A stretch of 44,669 bases of DNA from Rhodospirillaceae bacterium (GTDB taxonomy: Bacteria; Pseudomonadota; Alphaproteobacteria; UBA6615). Positions 37,862 through 44,669 of the stretch are shown piece by piece. The notes under the pieces are model-generated. The model searched no databases and was not told the DNA's origin. It saw nothing but the letters and a program-made list of their open reading frames with translations. The position numbers and the translations under genes are program-made. The stretch spans positions 1 to 44,669 of the forward strand of contig JABJEK010000002.1 in NCBI GenBank assembly GCA_018702955.1, in the 5' to 3' direction. The first letter of the stretch is position 1; every line of letters begins with the position of its first letter.

Positions 37862-39334
37862 ATGAGTGACGAAACAGATCAGCCGGCAAACAGGATCATC
37901 GTTGCTTTCGGCGGCATTCGCCCGATGGCGGCCCGGTTGGACATCCCGGTCAGCACTGTTCAGGGCTGGAAACAGCGTGATTCCATCCCGGCCGGACGGA
38001 TGGAGGCGGTCCGTGCCGCCGCCATTGCCGGAGAGATCGATCTGGATATCAACCGGGAAACAGGTGATCTCGATGTCGCGGCGCCCTCCGACGCAGCCAC
38101 TGCGGAACCGGTGAGCGTGAAACCCCGCGAACGCGGGCCATTGCCCGAAGATTCGACTGAAAAATCGTCCGAATCCGTGATTTCCGCGCCAAAAGACCCT
38201 GCCGCACCGCCGGCGCGCGGCAGTCGCGTCGCGGTTCTGGCTCTCGTGGTCGCTCTGGGTGTCGGCGGCTGGGTCTGGTGGTCGACCCAGGGCCCCGGCG
38301 CGAACGGTGGCGACAATGCGCGCTTTTCTGCGCTCGAAGGCCGGGTGGCGCGCCTGGCGGGAGCAAATGGGGAAAGCGCACCGGCGGCAGATTCGGCGGC
38401 TTTGGCGGCTTTGACCCGCGATGTGGCGGCGCTGCGTTCGAAACTGGCCGATTTGTCGCCGCCAGATATGGGGACCGCTCTCGCCCCCTTGCAGGCAGAG
38501 ATTGACGGTCTGCGTGACGCGCTCGCTGCGCAGGCTGCACGGGGCAAAGGTGGGGGAGGTAATGCAGGGCTAGACGCGGCCCTTCTCGCGCGGCTGGAAG
38601 CGATCGACGTCGAAATCCAGAATGCGATCCAGCTCGCCTCCACCAACATGCAGGCCATGGCTGGCGGGTTACTTGAATTCGATTCCAAACTTAAGGCGCT
38701 CGCAGAGGCTCAGGCGAAATCCCGGGCCGAACTCGGCGCCCGCATCGACGCGATCGAGAAGGGCCAAAATGCGGACCAGACCGAAGCATCCCGGGCGTCG
38801 ATCCTGGCGCTTGCGGCGGGTCAGCTGCGGACGGCGCTGGAGCGCGGTGCGCCCTATATAAGTCTGCTCGATCTTCTTGAAACCGCGAGCGCCGACGATC
38901 CCAAGCTTGGCAAGGCCCTGACGGTTCTCCGCGGAATGTCGGACACCGGCGTGGCGACCGGGTCGGCGCTTGAGCTGTCGTTTACGAAATTGGTGCCCGA
39001 CCTTCTCGCAGCGCATCATTTGGCCGCGGGTGACCGTAAAAGCGACCTCATCGATCGGCTTGCCGGACGGATCAACGACTTCGTCAGCGTGCGGCGCACC
39101 GGCGCCGATGTTCCCGGCGACGATGTCGAGGCGCGGATTGCGCGGGCGGAAATTTTTCTGGCGAACCGCGATGTTGTGGCGGCGATATTAGAGTTCAATG
39201 ACCTCACAGGACCGGCCGCCGATATCCTCGTGCCCTGGTTGATACGGGCACGGGGGCACGTTGATGCCCGTGATGCCCTCGCAGTGTTCGAAGCCGAAGC
39301 GGTTGCCCGTTTGCGCACTGACGGTGGTTCGTGA
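37862..39334 (+). CDS. Mitofilin-like (COG4223) membrane protein with N-terminal HTH
   Basis: The 490-residue protein has three parts. Residues about 12-56 (IIVAFGGIRPMAARLDIPVSTVQGWKQRDSIPAGRMEAV) look like a helix-turn-helix of the Cro/carph-isopro type. One membrane segment lies at 122-140, preceded by a Pro/Glu-rich linker. A long Ala/Leu-rich helical region with coiled-coil potential fills about 150-300, followed by a C-terminal mitofilin-like helical end. In Alphaproteobacteria this position between hemD and hemY holds the Mic60 homologue that shapes intracytoplasmic membranes. The DNA-binding-like domain would face the cytoplasm. Whether it binds DNA or a protein is unknown. Confidence 0.82.
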   Translation: MSDETDQPANRIIVAFGGIRPMAARLDIPVSTVQGWKQRDSIPAGRMEAVRAAAIAGEIDLDINRETGDLDVAAPSDAATAEPVSVKPRERGPLPEDSTEKSSESVISAPKDPAAPPARGSRVAVLALVVALGVGGWVWWSTQGPGANGGDNARFSALEGRVARLAGANGESAPAADSAALAALTRDVAALRSKLADLSPPDMGTALAPLQAEIDGLRDALAAQAARGKGGGGNAGLDAALLARLEAIDVEIQNAIQLASTNMQAMAGGLLEFDSKLKALAEAQAKSRAELGARIDAIEKGQNADQTEASRASILALAAGQLRTALERGAPYISLLDLLETASADDPKLGKALTVLRGMSDTGVATGSALELSFTKLVPDLLAAHHLAAGDRKSDLIDRLAGRINDFVSVRRTGADVPGDDVEARIARAEIFLANRDVVAAILEFNDLTGPAADILVPWLIRARGHVDARDALAVFEAEAVARLRTDGGS

Positions 39335-40737
39335 TGCTCAGGTTCCTGATCTATGTGGTCGAAGTCGTGGTCGTGGTGGCGATTGCCGTGTGGCTCGCGG
39401 ACCGTCCCGGTGTGGTTTCCCTGGACTGGCAGGGCTGGCGGATCGAGACATCCGTGGGAATTCTCGCGCTGTCGGTTTTTCTTCTGGCGGTCGCGACCGC
39501 CGCGATATTCGCGACCTGGCGCTGGCTGCGCCGCCGGCCGCGTGAATGGTCCATGCGTCGCCGCCTAAACCGGCAGGAGGCGGGTCTGCGGGCGTTGTCT
39601 GACGGCCTTGTTGCCATCGCGTCGGGGGATGCGGACAGCGCACGCAAACATACGAGGCGGGCGGATTCGCTCCTTGATCATGCACCGGTGACGGTGCTGC
39701 TTGAGGCCCAGACGGCGCAGATCGCCGGAGATGAAGCCGCGGCGCGCGCCACTTTCGAACGCATGACACAAAATGCGGATACCGAGTTTCTCGGGCTGCG
39801 TGGCCTGATCACCGATGCTCTGAGAGAGGGTGACGATGACCGCGCCCTGGACTATGCAAGGCGCGCCTATGCGCTGAAGCCACGCACGCCGTGGTTGATC
39901 GATTCGATGGTGTCGCTGCTGAGCCGGGCCGGGGAATGGCGCGAAGCGCAGCGATTAATCGAGGAATCCCAGAAATCAAAGCGCACGACGACCGCGCAGG
40001 CGCGACATCAGCAGGCGGCCCTTCTCACCGAACGCGCACGCGCCGCGCAGTCCTTGGGGCAGGCCGCCGATGCCCATGCGCAGGCGCGCAAGGCAAACGA
40101 ACTGGATCCCGCTCTGGTGCCCGCCGCCAGCCTGCTCGCGCAGCTCGTGGCCGAGGACGGTCGTGCCTGGCGTGTGAGAAAGTTTATCGAGAAATCCTGG
40201 GTGGCCGCCCCCCATCCCGATTTGCGCGATGCCTATCTCGATTTGCTCGACGCGGAGACGGCACCGCTCGATAGGTACAAGGCGGTTGAGGCGTTGGTCC
40301 GGTCGACATCGGAACATCCCGAAAGTCGCCTCGCGCTGGCTCGCGCGGCTCTTGATGCCAGTCTATGGGGTGAGGCGCGCCGGCAGCTTGACGAACTGCA
40401 GGCGACGGCACCGACGGCGGATGTTTATCGTCTCCGGGCGCGGCTCGCCGACGAGGACACGGAAGATGCAACGTTGCCAGCCGAATGGCTGGAGCTTGCG
40501 GCCAGCGCCGAGTCTGATCGTGCATGGGTGTGCGGTGACTGCGGCACCGTGGCAGATGACTGGTCCGCCGTTTGTGGACACTGCGGCGCGTTTGCGACCC
40601 TGGGATGGACCCAACCGCCGCGGATTCATCGCGCGATCGGGACAGTCGTGGGTGTCGGTGGGCCCGATGATGCCGGGGTCTCGATCTCCGGCGACGATGA
40701 AACCACCCCGCCCGTGGAAAGCAAGAACACGGCCTGA
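39331..40737 (+). CDS. hemY: HemY-like TPR membrane protein with C-terminal zinc-ribbon-like motif
   Basis: The 468-residue protein has two N-terminal membrane segments (about 4-22 and 42-62), then TPR-like helical repeats to about 380 (for example DDDRALDYARRAYALKPRTPWLIDSMVSLL). The C-terminus carries WVCGDCGTVADDWSAVCGHCGAF near 399-421, two CXXC pairs resembling the rubredoxin-like metal site of LapB (YciM). It is the last gene of the hemC-hemD-mitofilin-hemY set and overlaps the preceding stop by 4 bases. Its function is probably organisational; it is not the oxidase also called HemY. Metal binding is inferred. Confidence 0.87.
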   Translation: MMLRFLIYVVEVVVVVAIAVWLADRPGVVSLDWQGWRIETSVGILALSVFLLAVATAAIFATWRWLRRRPREWSMRRRLNRQEAGLRALSDGLVAIASGDADSARKHTRRADSLLDHAPVTVLLEAQTAQIAGDEAAARATFERMTQNADTEFLGLRGLITDALREGDDDRALDYARRAYALKPRTPWLIDSMVSLLSRAGEWREAQRLIEESQKSKRTTTAQARHQQAALLTERARAAQSLGQAADAHAQARKANELDPALVPAASLLAQLVAEDGRAWRVRKFIEKSWVAAPHPDLRDAYLDLLDAETAPLDRYKAVEALVRSTSEHPESRLALARAALDASLWGEARRQLDELQATAPTADVYRLRARLADEDTEDATLPAEWLELAASAESDRAWVCGDCGTVADDWSAVCGHCGAFATLGWTQPPRIHRAIGTVVGVGGPDDAGVSISGDDETTPPVESKNTA

Positions 40738-40760
40738 CAAAGACCGGCTATTCGCCGTAC

Positions 40761-40789
40761 GGCTTTACGAGCATGGGCGTTGTAAAGCC
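40761..40789. repeat. Perfect 8-bp inverted repeat (GGCTTTAC-N13-GTAAAGCC)
   Basis: The arms are exact and lie 24 bases after the hemY stop, followed by TTTGC. It may be a weak rho-independent terminator for hemY, although the U-tract is poor, or an operator for the Maf gene, whose CtrA-like element begins five bases further on. Confidence 0.45.
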
Positions 40790-40793
40790 TTTG

Positions 40794-40815
40794 CTAACCA
40801 AATTTGCGTTGAATG
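40794..40815 (+). promoter_or_regulatory. CTAACCAA element upstream of the Maf gene, matching the NeuB upstream region
   Basis: Positions 40795-40815 match 10525-10545 upstream of the nonulosonate synthase at 17 of 21 bases, including TAACCAAA and the phased TG-GTT-AATG. The half-site CTAACCAA differs from TTAACCAT at two positions. It lies 47 bases before the preferred Maf start, consistent with a promoter region. Confidence 0.4.
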
Positions 40816-40861
40816 ACATCTCGAACTCCGGCTGCGCCCTGCGCCCGTGAATATCCGAAAG

Positions 40862-42838
40862 ATGTCGATGACCGAACTATCCCTGTTTCAGAAAAATCTC
40901 GTATTTCTCGACACCGCCCTGCCGGGTGTCGCATCGCTCGTGCGGCGGTCCACCGACACGATCACCCAACCGGTGCTCGATGAAACCGGCCTGGCCGTCG
41001 ATATCGATATCGGCGCAGGCCGGCTCTACAACACGGATGCCGGTGAATTTGCCCGCCTTCAGGTGGAATCCTGGCGGAATTCGCCGATGCGTGTAGTCGT
41101 CAGCCGCCCCGAACCGGAATCCCTTTCGGATCAGTGCACGAAGGCATTGTCGGCGGACCTCGCGGCGTGCGCGGGTGACACCCTGCTGCCGATCCCGCCC
41201 GCCGAGCATGCAGGCATGCTCGTGGTCGTCGGCCTCGGCCTCGGCCTGCAGGTGCCGCAGTTGCTGGAGAAAATGTCTCCACGCCATGTGGTTCTGATCG
41301 AACCGATGGAAGAATTTATGGTGCACAGTCTGCACGCGCTGGACTGGCAGGCCCTGTCGGCGCAGTGCACGGCGCAGGGCGCCACGCTCGATGTCATCGT
41401 CCAGCTCGACCCGCGCGCCGCGCAGAAGGAACTCGATGAACTGATGACCCGGTTTGGCGCGTCATCGGTGGATGGTGCGTACACTTATGTCCACTATCAG
41501 ACCGATGCGACGATTGCGATCGCGCGAGGTTTCCATGAGCTCGTCGGCATGAAATCGATCATGCAGGGCTATTACGGCGACGAGAAACTGATGATCGAGA
41601 ACACGGTGTCGAACGTCGACACCCACGAGTTCTGGATGGTCGACGGGACGTATCAGGCACCGCATGACCTGGCGGCATTCATCGTTGGCTCCGGTCCATC
41701 ACTCGACCAGTCTATTGAGGCCATCCGTGCATGGCAGGGGCACGCCGTGGTCTTCTGCGCCGGTTCGGCCCTCCAGACGTTGCTGAGTGCGGGAATCAAA
41801 CCGGACTTCCAGATCGAGAAAGAGAATAACGAAACCACCGAAGCGCGCATCGCCCACATCTTCGAGCGAAACGGCGGCGATGGCGAAACTTTCGGCGTCG
41901 ACCTGATGGCCTCGGTCTCGGTCAAGGCAGGCGTGACGCGTTTGTTCGACGACAAATTCCTGTTCCATCGCGAGTTCCTGAGTTCCACGCGGATGTTCGG
42001 CGACGGCCATCATCCGGTTGTCGGCACGGGGCCGTTCTCGGCGAACACCGCCATGGCGCTCGCCACGACGCTGGGCTTCCGGAAGGTCTACCTGTTCGGC
42101 TGCGATTGCGGGTCGGTCGACCAGACGGCGCATCACGCGAAGGACACGGTCTATCACACCCGTGAGGGCCATACTCAGGGGCACAACAATATGCCCATTC
42201 AGGTGCCCGGGAACTTCGGGACACCCGCCTGGACCAACTCCTATTACCTGTGGAGCCGCTGGGTCTTCGAGACGGTGATCGCCGGCGCGGAAATTACCGC
42301 CTTCAATTGCAGCGACGGTGTCGCCATCCCGGGTGCGCTCCCCGTGCGACCCGAGGATCTAGCACTGCCGGGTGCGCCGCTCGACAAGGCCAAGGTAACG
42401 CGCGCGATCAAGGGCGCCGGCCGTCACTTTGAGGCCGGCCGGTATATGGAGACTCAGGACGTTGCGGGTCAGCTGCGAAGCTGGCTTGCGTTCGCACAGG
42501 AAATGCGCGTGTTCATGGATGAGGTCCTGCCGACCGCCGATGAACTTCATGAATTCGAGGTCGCCCTCACCCGGTTCCTGAACCGCTGTGACGAAGAATA
42601 TGGCGGCGTGGTGGTACCGATCAGCGGTTCGGCGCGTGGCATGCCGCCGATCGCCGGTTACTTCATAAACCGCGCGGCTGACGCCGACGCACATGCACGG
42701 ATGATGGGCGTTTTCCGAGATGTGTTCCGCACCCAGATCGAGAACCTCCTCGGCGATGCGACGGGGCTCATGGAATCGATCGCGGCGGATCACGCGAGAG
42801 AAGGTGCAGACACAAGCGAGATGAGGGCAGCGGGATGA
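40862..42838 (+). CDS. Maf-type (DUF115) motility-associated glycosyltransferase
   Basis: The protein is 658 residues from ATG 40862; a GTG at 40847 and an ATG at 40868 are alternatives, and none has a clear ribosome site. It has an N-terminal domain containing GMLVVVGLGLGLQVPQLLEKM, then the DUF115/MptE-like core with FIVGSGPSLDQSIEAIRAWQGHAVVFCAGSALQTLL (about 270-305) and VGTGPFSANTAMALATTLGFRKVYLFGCD (about 393-421). Maf proteins transfer CMP-nonulosonates to Ser/Thr of flagellin in Aeromonas, Campylobacter and others. The next gene is the 2-epimerase of that pathway, which supports the role. Flagellin is not encoded in this window. Confidence 0.9.
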   Translation: MSMTELSLFQKNLVFLDTALPGVASLVRRSTDTITQPVLDETGLAVDIDIGAGRLYNTDAGEFARLQVESWRNSPMRVVVSRPEPESLSDQCTKALSADLAACAGDTLLPIPPAEHAGMLVVVGLGLGLQVPQLLEKMSPRHVVLIEPMEEFMVHSLHALDWQALSAQCTAQGATLDVIVQLDPRAAQKELDELMTRFGASSVDGAYTYVHYQTDATIAIARGFHELVGMKSIMQGYYGDEKLMIENTVSNVDTHEFWMVDGTYQAPHDLAAFIVGSGPSLDQSIEAIRAWQGHAVVFCAGSALQTLLSAGIKPDFQIEKENNETTEARIAHIFERNGGDGETFGVDLMASVSVKAGVTRLFDDKFLFHREFLSSTRMFGDGHHPVVGTGPFSANTAMALATTLGFRKVYLFGCDCGSVDQTAHHAKDTVYHTREGHTQGHNNMPIQVPGNFGTPAWTNSYYLWSRWVFETVIAGAEITAFNCSDGVAIPGALPVRPEDLALPGAPLDKAKVTRAIKGAGRHFEAGRYMETQDVAGQLRSWLAFAQEMRVFMDEVLPTADELHEFEVALTRFLNRCDEEYGGVVVPISGSARGMPPIAGYFINRAADADAHARMMGVFRDVFRTQIENLLGDATGLMESIAADHAREGADTSEMRAAG

Positions 42839-44019
42839 ACGCCATTCGCAAACTCAACGGCAGTCCGGCCATCCGCAAGGTGTGCGTGGTCGTCAACAGT
42901 CGTGCCAACTATGCCCGCATCAAATCGGTCATGCGCGCGGTGCAGCGGCACAACCGGCTCGAGCTGCAACTGATCGTCGGCGCCTCGGCGATGCTCTACC
43001 GCTATGGCAATGTCGTAGAGCTGATCCGTGCGGACGGGTTCGAACCGTCTGCGGTGATCTACTCGATCGTCGAGGGTGAGAACCCGACCACCATGGCGAA
43101 GTCGACCGGCATGGGAATTATCGAGCTGTCGAGCCAGCTGGAAAATTTGCAGCCCGACATCGTGCTCACCGTGGCCGACCGGTTCGAGACCATGGCCACG
43201 GCCATCGCGGCGGCCTACATGAATATTCCGCTGGCCCATACCCAGGGCGGCGAGGTCACGGGGTCGATCGATGAGAGCGTGCGTCACGCCATCACCAAGC
43301 TGGCCCATATCCACTTCCCGGCGACCGAACGCGCCCATGATTTCGTCACCCGCATGGGCGAGGCACCGGAAACGGTGCACCTGACCGGCTGCCCAGCCAT
43401 CGACCTGCTGATCGATACCGATCTCAGCCTGGATTCCGGCCTGCTCAACGGCGAACGGGGCACGGGCGCCCATCTCGATCCGTCGAAGCCTTATATGGTG
43501 GTCCTGCAGCACCCGGTGACCACCGAGTACGGCTCCGGCTTCGATCAAATATCGGCGACGCTCGAGGCGGTCCGCCGGATCGACATGCAGACGGTTTGGC
43601 TGTGGCCGAACGTGGACGCGGGCTCGGACGACGTGTCCAAGGGGTTGCGCATGTATCGCGAGGAGAACCCGGACGCGAACGTGCATTTCTACCGGAATTT
43701 CCCGGCCGAGGACTACGCCCGGCTGATCAACAACACTGCCGTGCTGGTGGGCAATTCGAGTTCCGCCCTGCGTGAAGGCGCCTATCTGGGTGTGCCGGCC
43801 GTCAATGTCGGTACTCGCCAGGGCGGGCGCGAGCATGCCGCGAATGTGCGTCACGCCGACTATGACCCCGATGCGATCGAGCTGGCCGCGCGCGAGCAGA
43901 TGGACCATGGCCGTTATGAATCTTCCCACATGTTCGGCGATGGACATGCCGGCCAGCGGATCGCCAATCTGCTCGCCGAGTCCGAAATCGTCGTCCAGAA
44001 AAGACTGGCCTACGCATGA
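42835..44019 (+). CDS. UDP-N-acetylglucosamine 2-epimerase, hydrolysing (NeuC/LegG-like)
   Basis: The 394-residue protein has VVVNSRANYARIKSVM, VLTVADRFETMATAIAAAYMNIPLAHTQGGEVTGSIDESVRHAITKLAHIHFPATE, HLTGCPAIDLL and LVGNSSSALREGAYLGVPAVNVGTRQGGREH, the NeuC/LegG/Epimerase_2 pattern. It would convert a UDP- or GDP-linked HexNAc, or its diamino derivative, to the free ManNAc-type sugar used by the NeuB/LegI synthase. It starts inside the Maf stop (ATGA, 4-base overlap) and ends overlapping the methyltransferase start. Substrate nucleotide is not certain. Confidence 0.93.
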   Translation: MNAIRKLNGSPAIRKVCVVVNSRANYARIKSVMRAVQRHNRLELQLIVGASAMLYRYGNVVELIRADGFEPSAVIYSIVEGENPTTMAKSTGMGIIELSSQLENLQPDIVLTVADRFETMATAIAAAYMNIPLAHTQGGEVTGSIDESVRHAITKLAHIHFPATERAHDFVTRMGEAPETVHLTGCPAIDLLIDTDLSLDSGLLNGERGTGAHLDPSKPYMVVLQHPVTTEYGSGFDQISATLEAVRRIDMQTVWLWPNVDAGSDDVSKGLRMYREENPDANVHFYRNFPAEDYARLINNTAVLVGNSSSALREGAYLGVPAVNVGTRQGGREHAANVRHADYDPDAIELAAREQMDHGRYESSHMFGDGHAGQRIANLLAESEIVVQKRLAYA

Positions 44020-44669
44020 GCATCGCGACCCTCGAACAGACCGCGTTCGATCTCCCCGACCTCCGCGACGCAGCGGCGTTTCCCGATTGCGCGGTGTGCG
44101 GCGAACAGGCCTGGATCCCGGTCTATGAAGGCCCGGTCCGTGATGGTGGGTTCGGCAACAGCCGTAACGGCGCGACCGTCGCCGAATGCATGGGCTGCGG
44201 CGTGCGCCGCCTCGATGAACATTCCTGTCATGACGATGCGGTCTACACGGACGAGACCTACCGCGAGATTCTGGGCGAGGAGACCGACACCAATGGGTTC
44301 CACGCGGCTCATGACCCCCTCCAGCTCGAGCGGTTGAACGTCGTCAATCCCATGACGTTGCGCGGCAAGGTCGTCGCCGACGTGGGGTGTGCGGCGGGCA
44401 GCTTTCTGGATTTCGTTTCCGGCCTGGCGCGCAGCGTCATCGCGGTTGAGCCGGGCAAGCCCTATCACGACTCCCTCGCGCGGCGTGGGTTCCATGTTTA
44501 CGACTTTACGCGCCACGCGCTGGATGATTGCGCGGGCGCGGTCGAGCACGCGTTTTCCTTTCAGGTGATCGAGCATGTCGAGGAACCCGCCGCGTTCCTG
44601 ACCGAGATCGCCGCCCTCATGGCGCCCGGCGGGCGGCTGACCATCTCGACCCCCAACCGGGGTGATCTG
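44016..44669 (+). CDS. Class I methyltransferase with N-terminal CXXC metal motif (partial)
   Basis: I translated from ATG 44016 to the window end; the C-terminus is missing. The first part has FPDCAVCGEQAW and VAECMGCGVRRLD, two CXXC pairs that probably bind zinc. It is followed by GKVVADVGCAAGSFLDFVSG, IAVEPGKPYHDSLARRG, HAFSFQVIEHVEEPAAFL and MAPGGRLTISTPNRGDL, a clear class I SAM methyltransferase. The arrangement resembles sugar C- or N-methyltransferases in glycan clusters. It overlaps the 2-epimerase stop by four bases, so it is likely part of the Maf-epimerase operon. Confidence 0.82.
   Translation, partial: MSIATLEQTAFDLPDLRDAAAFPDCAVCGEQAWIPVYEGPVRDGGFGNSRNGATVAECMGCGVRRLDEHSCHDDAVYTDETYREILGEETDTNGFHAAHDPLQLERLNVVNPMTLRGKVVADVGCAAGSFLDFVSGLARSVIAVEPGKPYHDSLARRGFHVYDFTRHALDDCAGAVEHAFSFQVIEHVEEPAAFLTEIAALMAPGGRLTISTPNRGDL

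Overview
The window comes from a GC-rich alphaproteobacterium, probably a free-living, flagellated Rhodospirillales-like species. The lineage markers are gcrA, an SDHAF4-like DUF1674 protein, the hemC-hemD-mitofilin-like-hemY run divergent from tsaD, and GpsA next to an EVE protein. I saw no tRNA, rRNA, CRISPR array or insertion sequence. The window divides into accessory glycan blocks and a conserved housekeeping core.

Region 1 (1-6349, minus strand) is a tight six-gene operon: FkbM methyltransferase, FkbM methyltransferase, asparagine-synthase-like amidotransferase, GT4 glycosyltransferase, FkbM methyltransferase, and a class I methyltransferase cut by the window edge. Four of the five junctions overlap or lie within about 12 bases. 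It looks like a glycan assembly and decoration unit. Region 2 (6502-10312) holds a BtuB-like TonB-dependent receptor, a convergent private TonB, and an LPG-synthase/flippase-type membrane protein. Region 3 (10615-12453) encodes a NeuB/LegI-type nonulosonate synthase and a CMP-nonulosonate cytidylyltransferase. Region 4 (12481-13700) is a two-gene regulatory module: an EPS-type winged-helix regulator with an extra C-terminal domain, overlapping a NusG/RfaH-like antiterminator. Two palindromes sit in its promoter, and a third copy lies upstream of tonB. Region 5 (13706-17960) is CysD plus fused CysN-CysC sulfate activation, divergent from a UDP-HexNAc dehydrogenase. Region 6 (17975-21407) carries PtmE-like, LegC-like and LegB-like genes, the early legionaminic acid steps.

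The core (21553-40737) has heparinase II/III, rpe, rsmB, gcrA, M48 protease, DUF1674, a DEDDh exonuclease, an ABM-fold protein, a 12-TM protein with a disordered tail, acs, a Rieske protein, an EVE protein, gpsA, a 2OG-Fe(II) oxygenase-like protein, tsaD, then hemC, hemD, an HTH-mitofilin fusion and hemY. Region 7 (40862 to the end) returns to glycans with three genes overlapping by 4 bases: a Maf-type (DUF115) motility-associated glycosyltransferase, a hydrolysing UDP-GlcNAc 2-epimerase (NeuC/LegG), and a methyltransferase cut by the window edge.

Taken together, the window appears to hold most of a legionaminic-acid-type pathway (PtmE, LegB, LegC, LegG, LegI, LegF) in three blocks, plus the Maf protein expected to transfer the sugar to flagellin. 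LegH and the GlcN-supply enzymes are not visible here. The most interesting regulatory signals are three copies of GCGTTCA-N5-TGAAC around the wHTH-NusG module and tonB, and TTAACCA-type, CtrA-like elements upstream of the NeuB, LegB and Maf genes. All functions are read from sequence patterns; no database search was possible.
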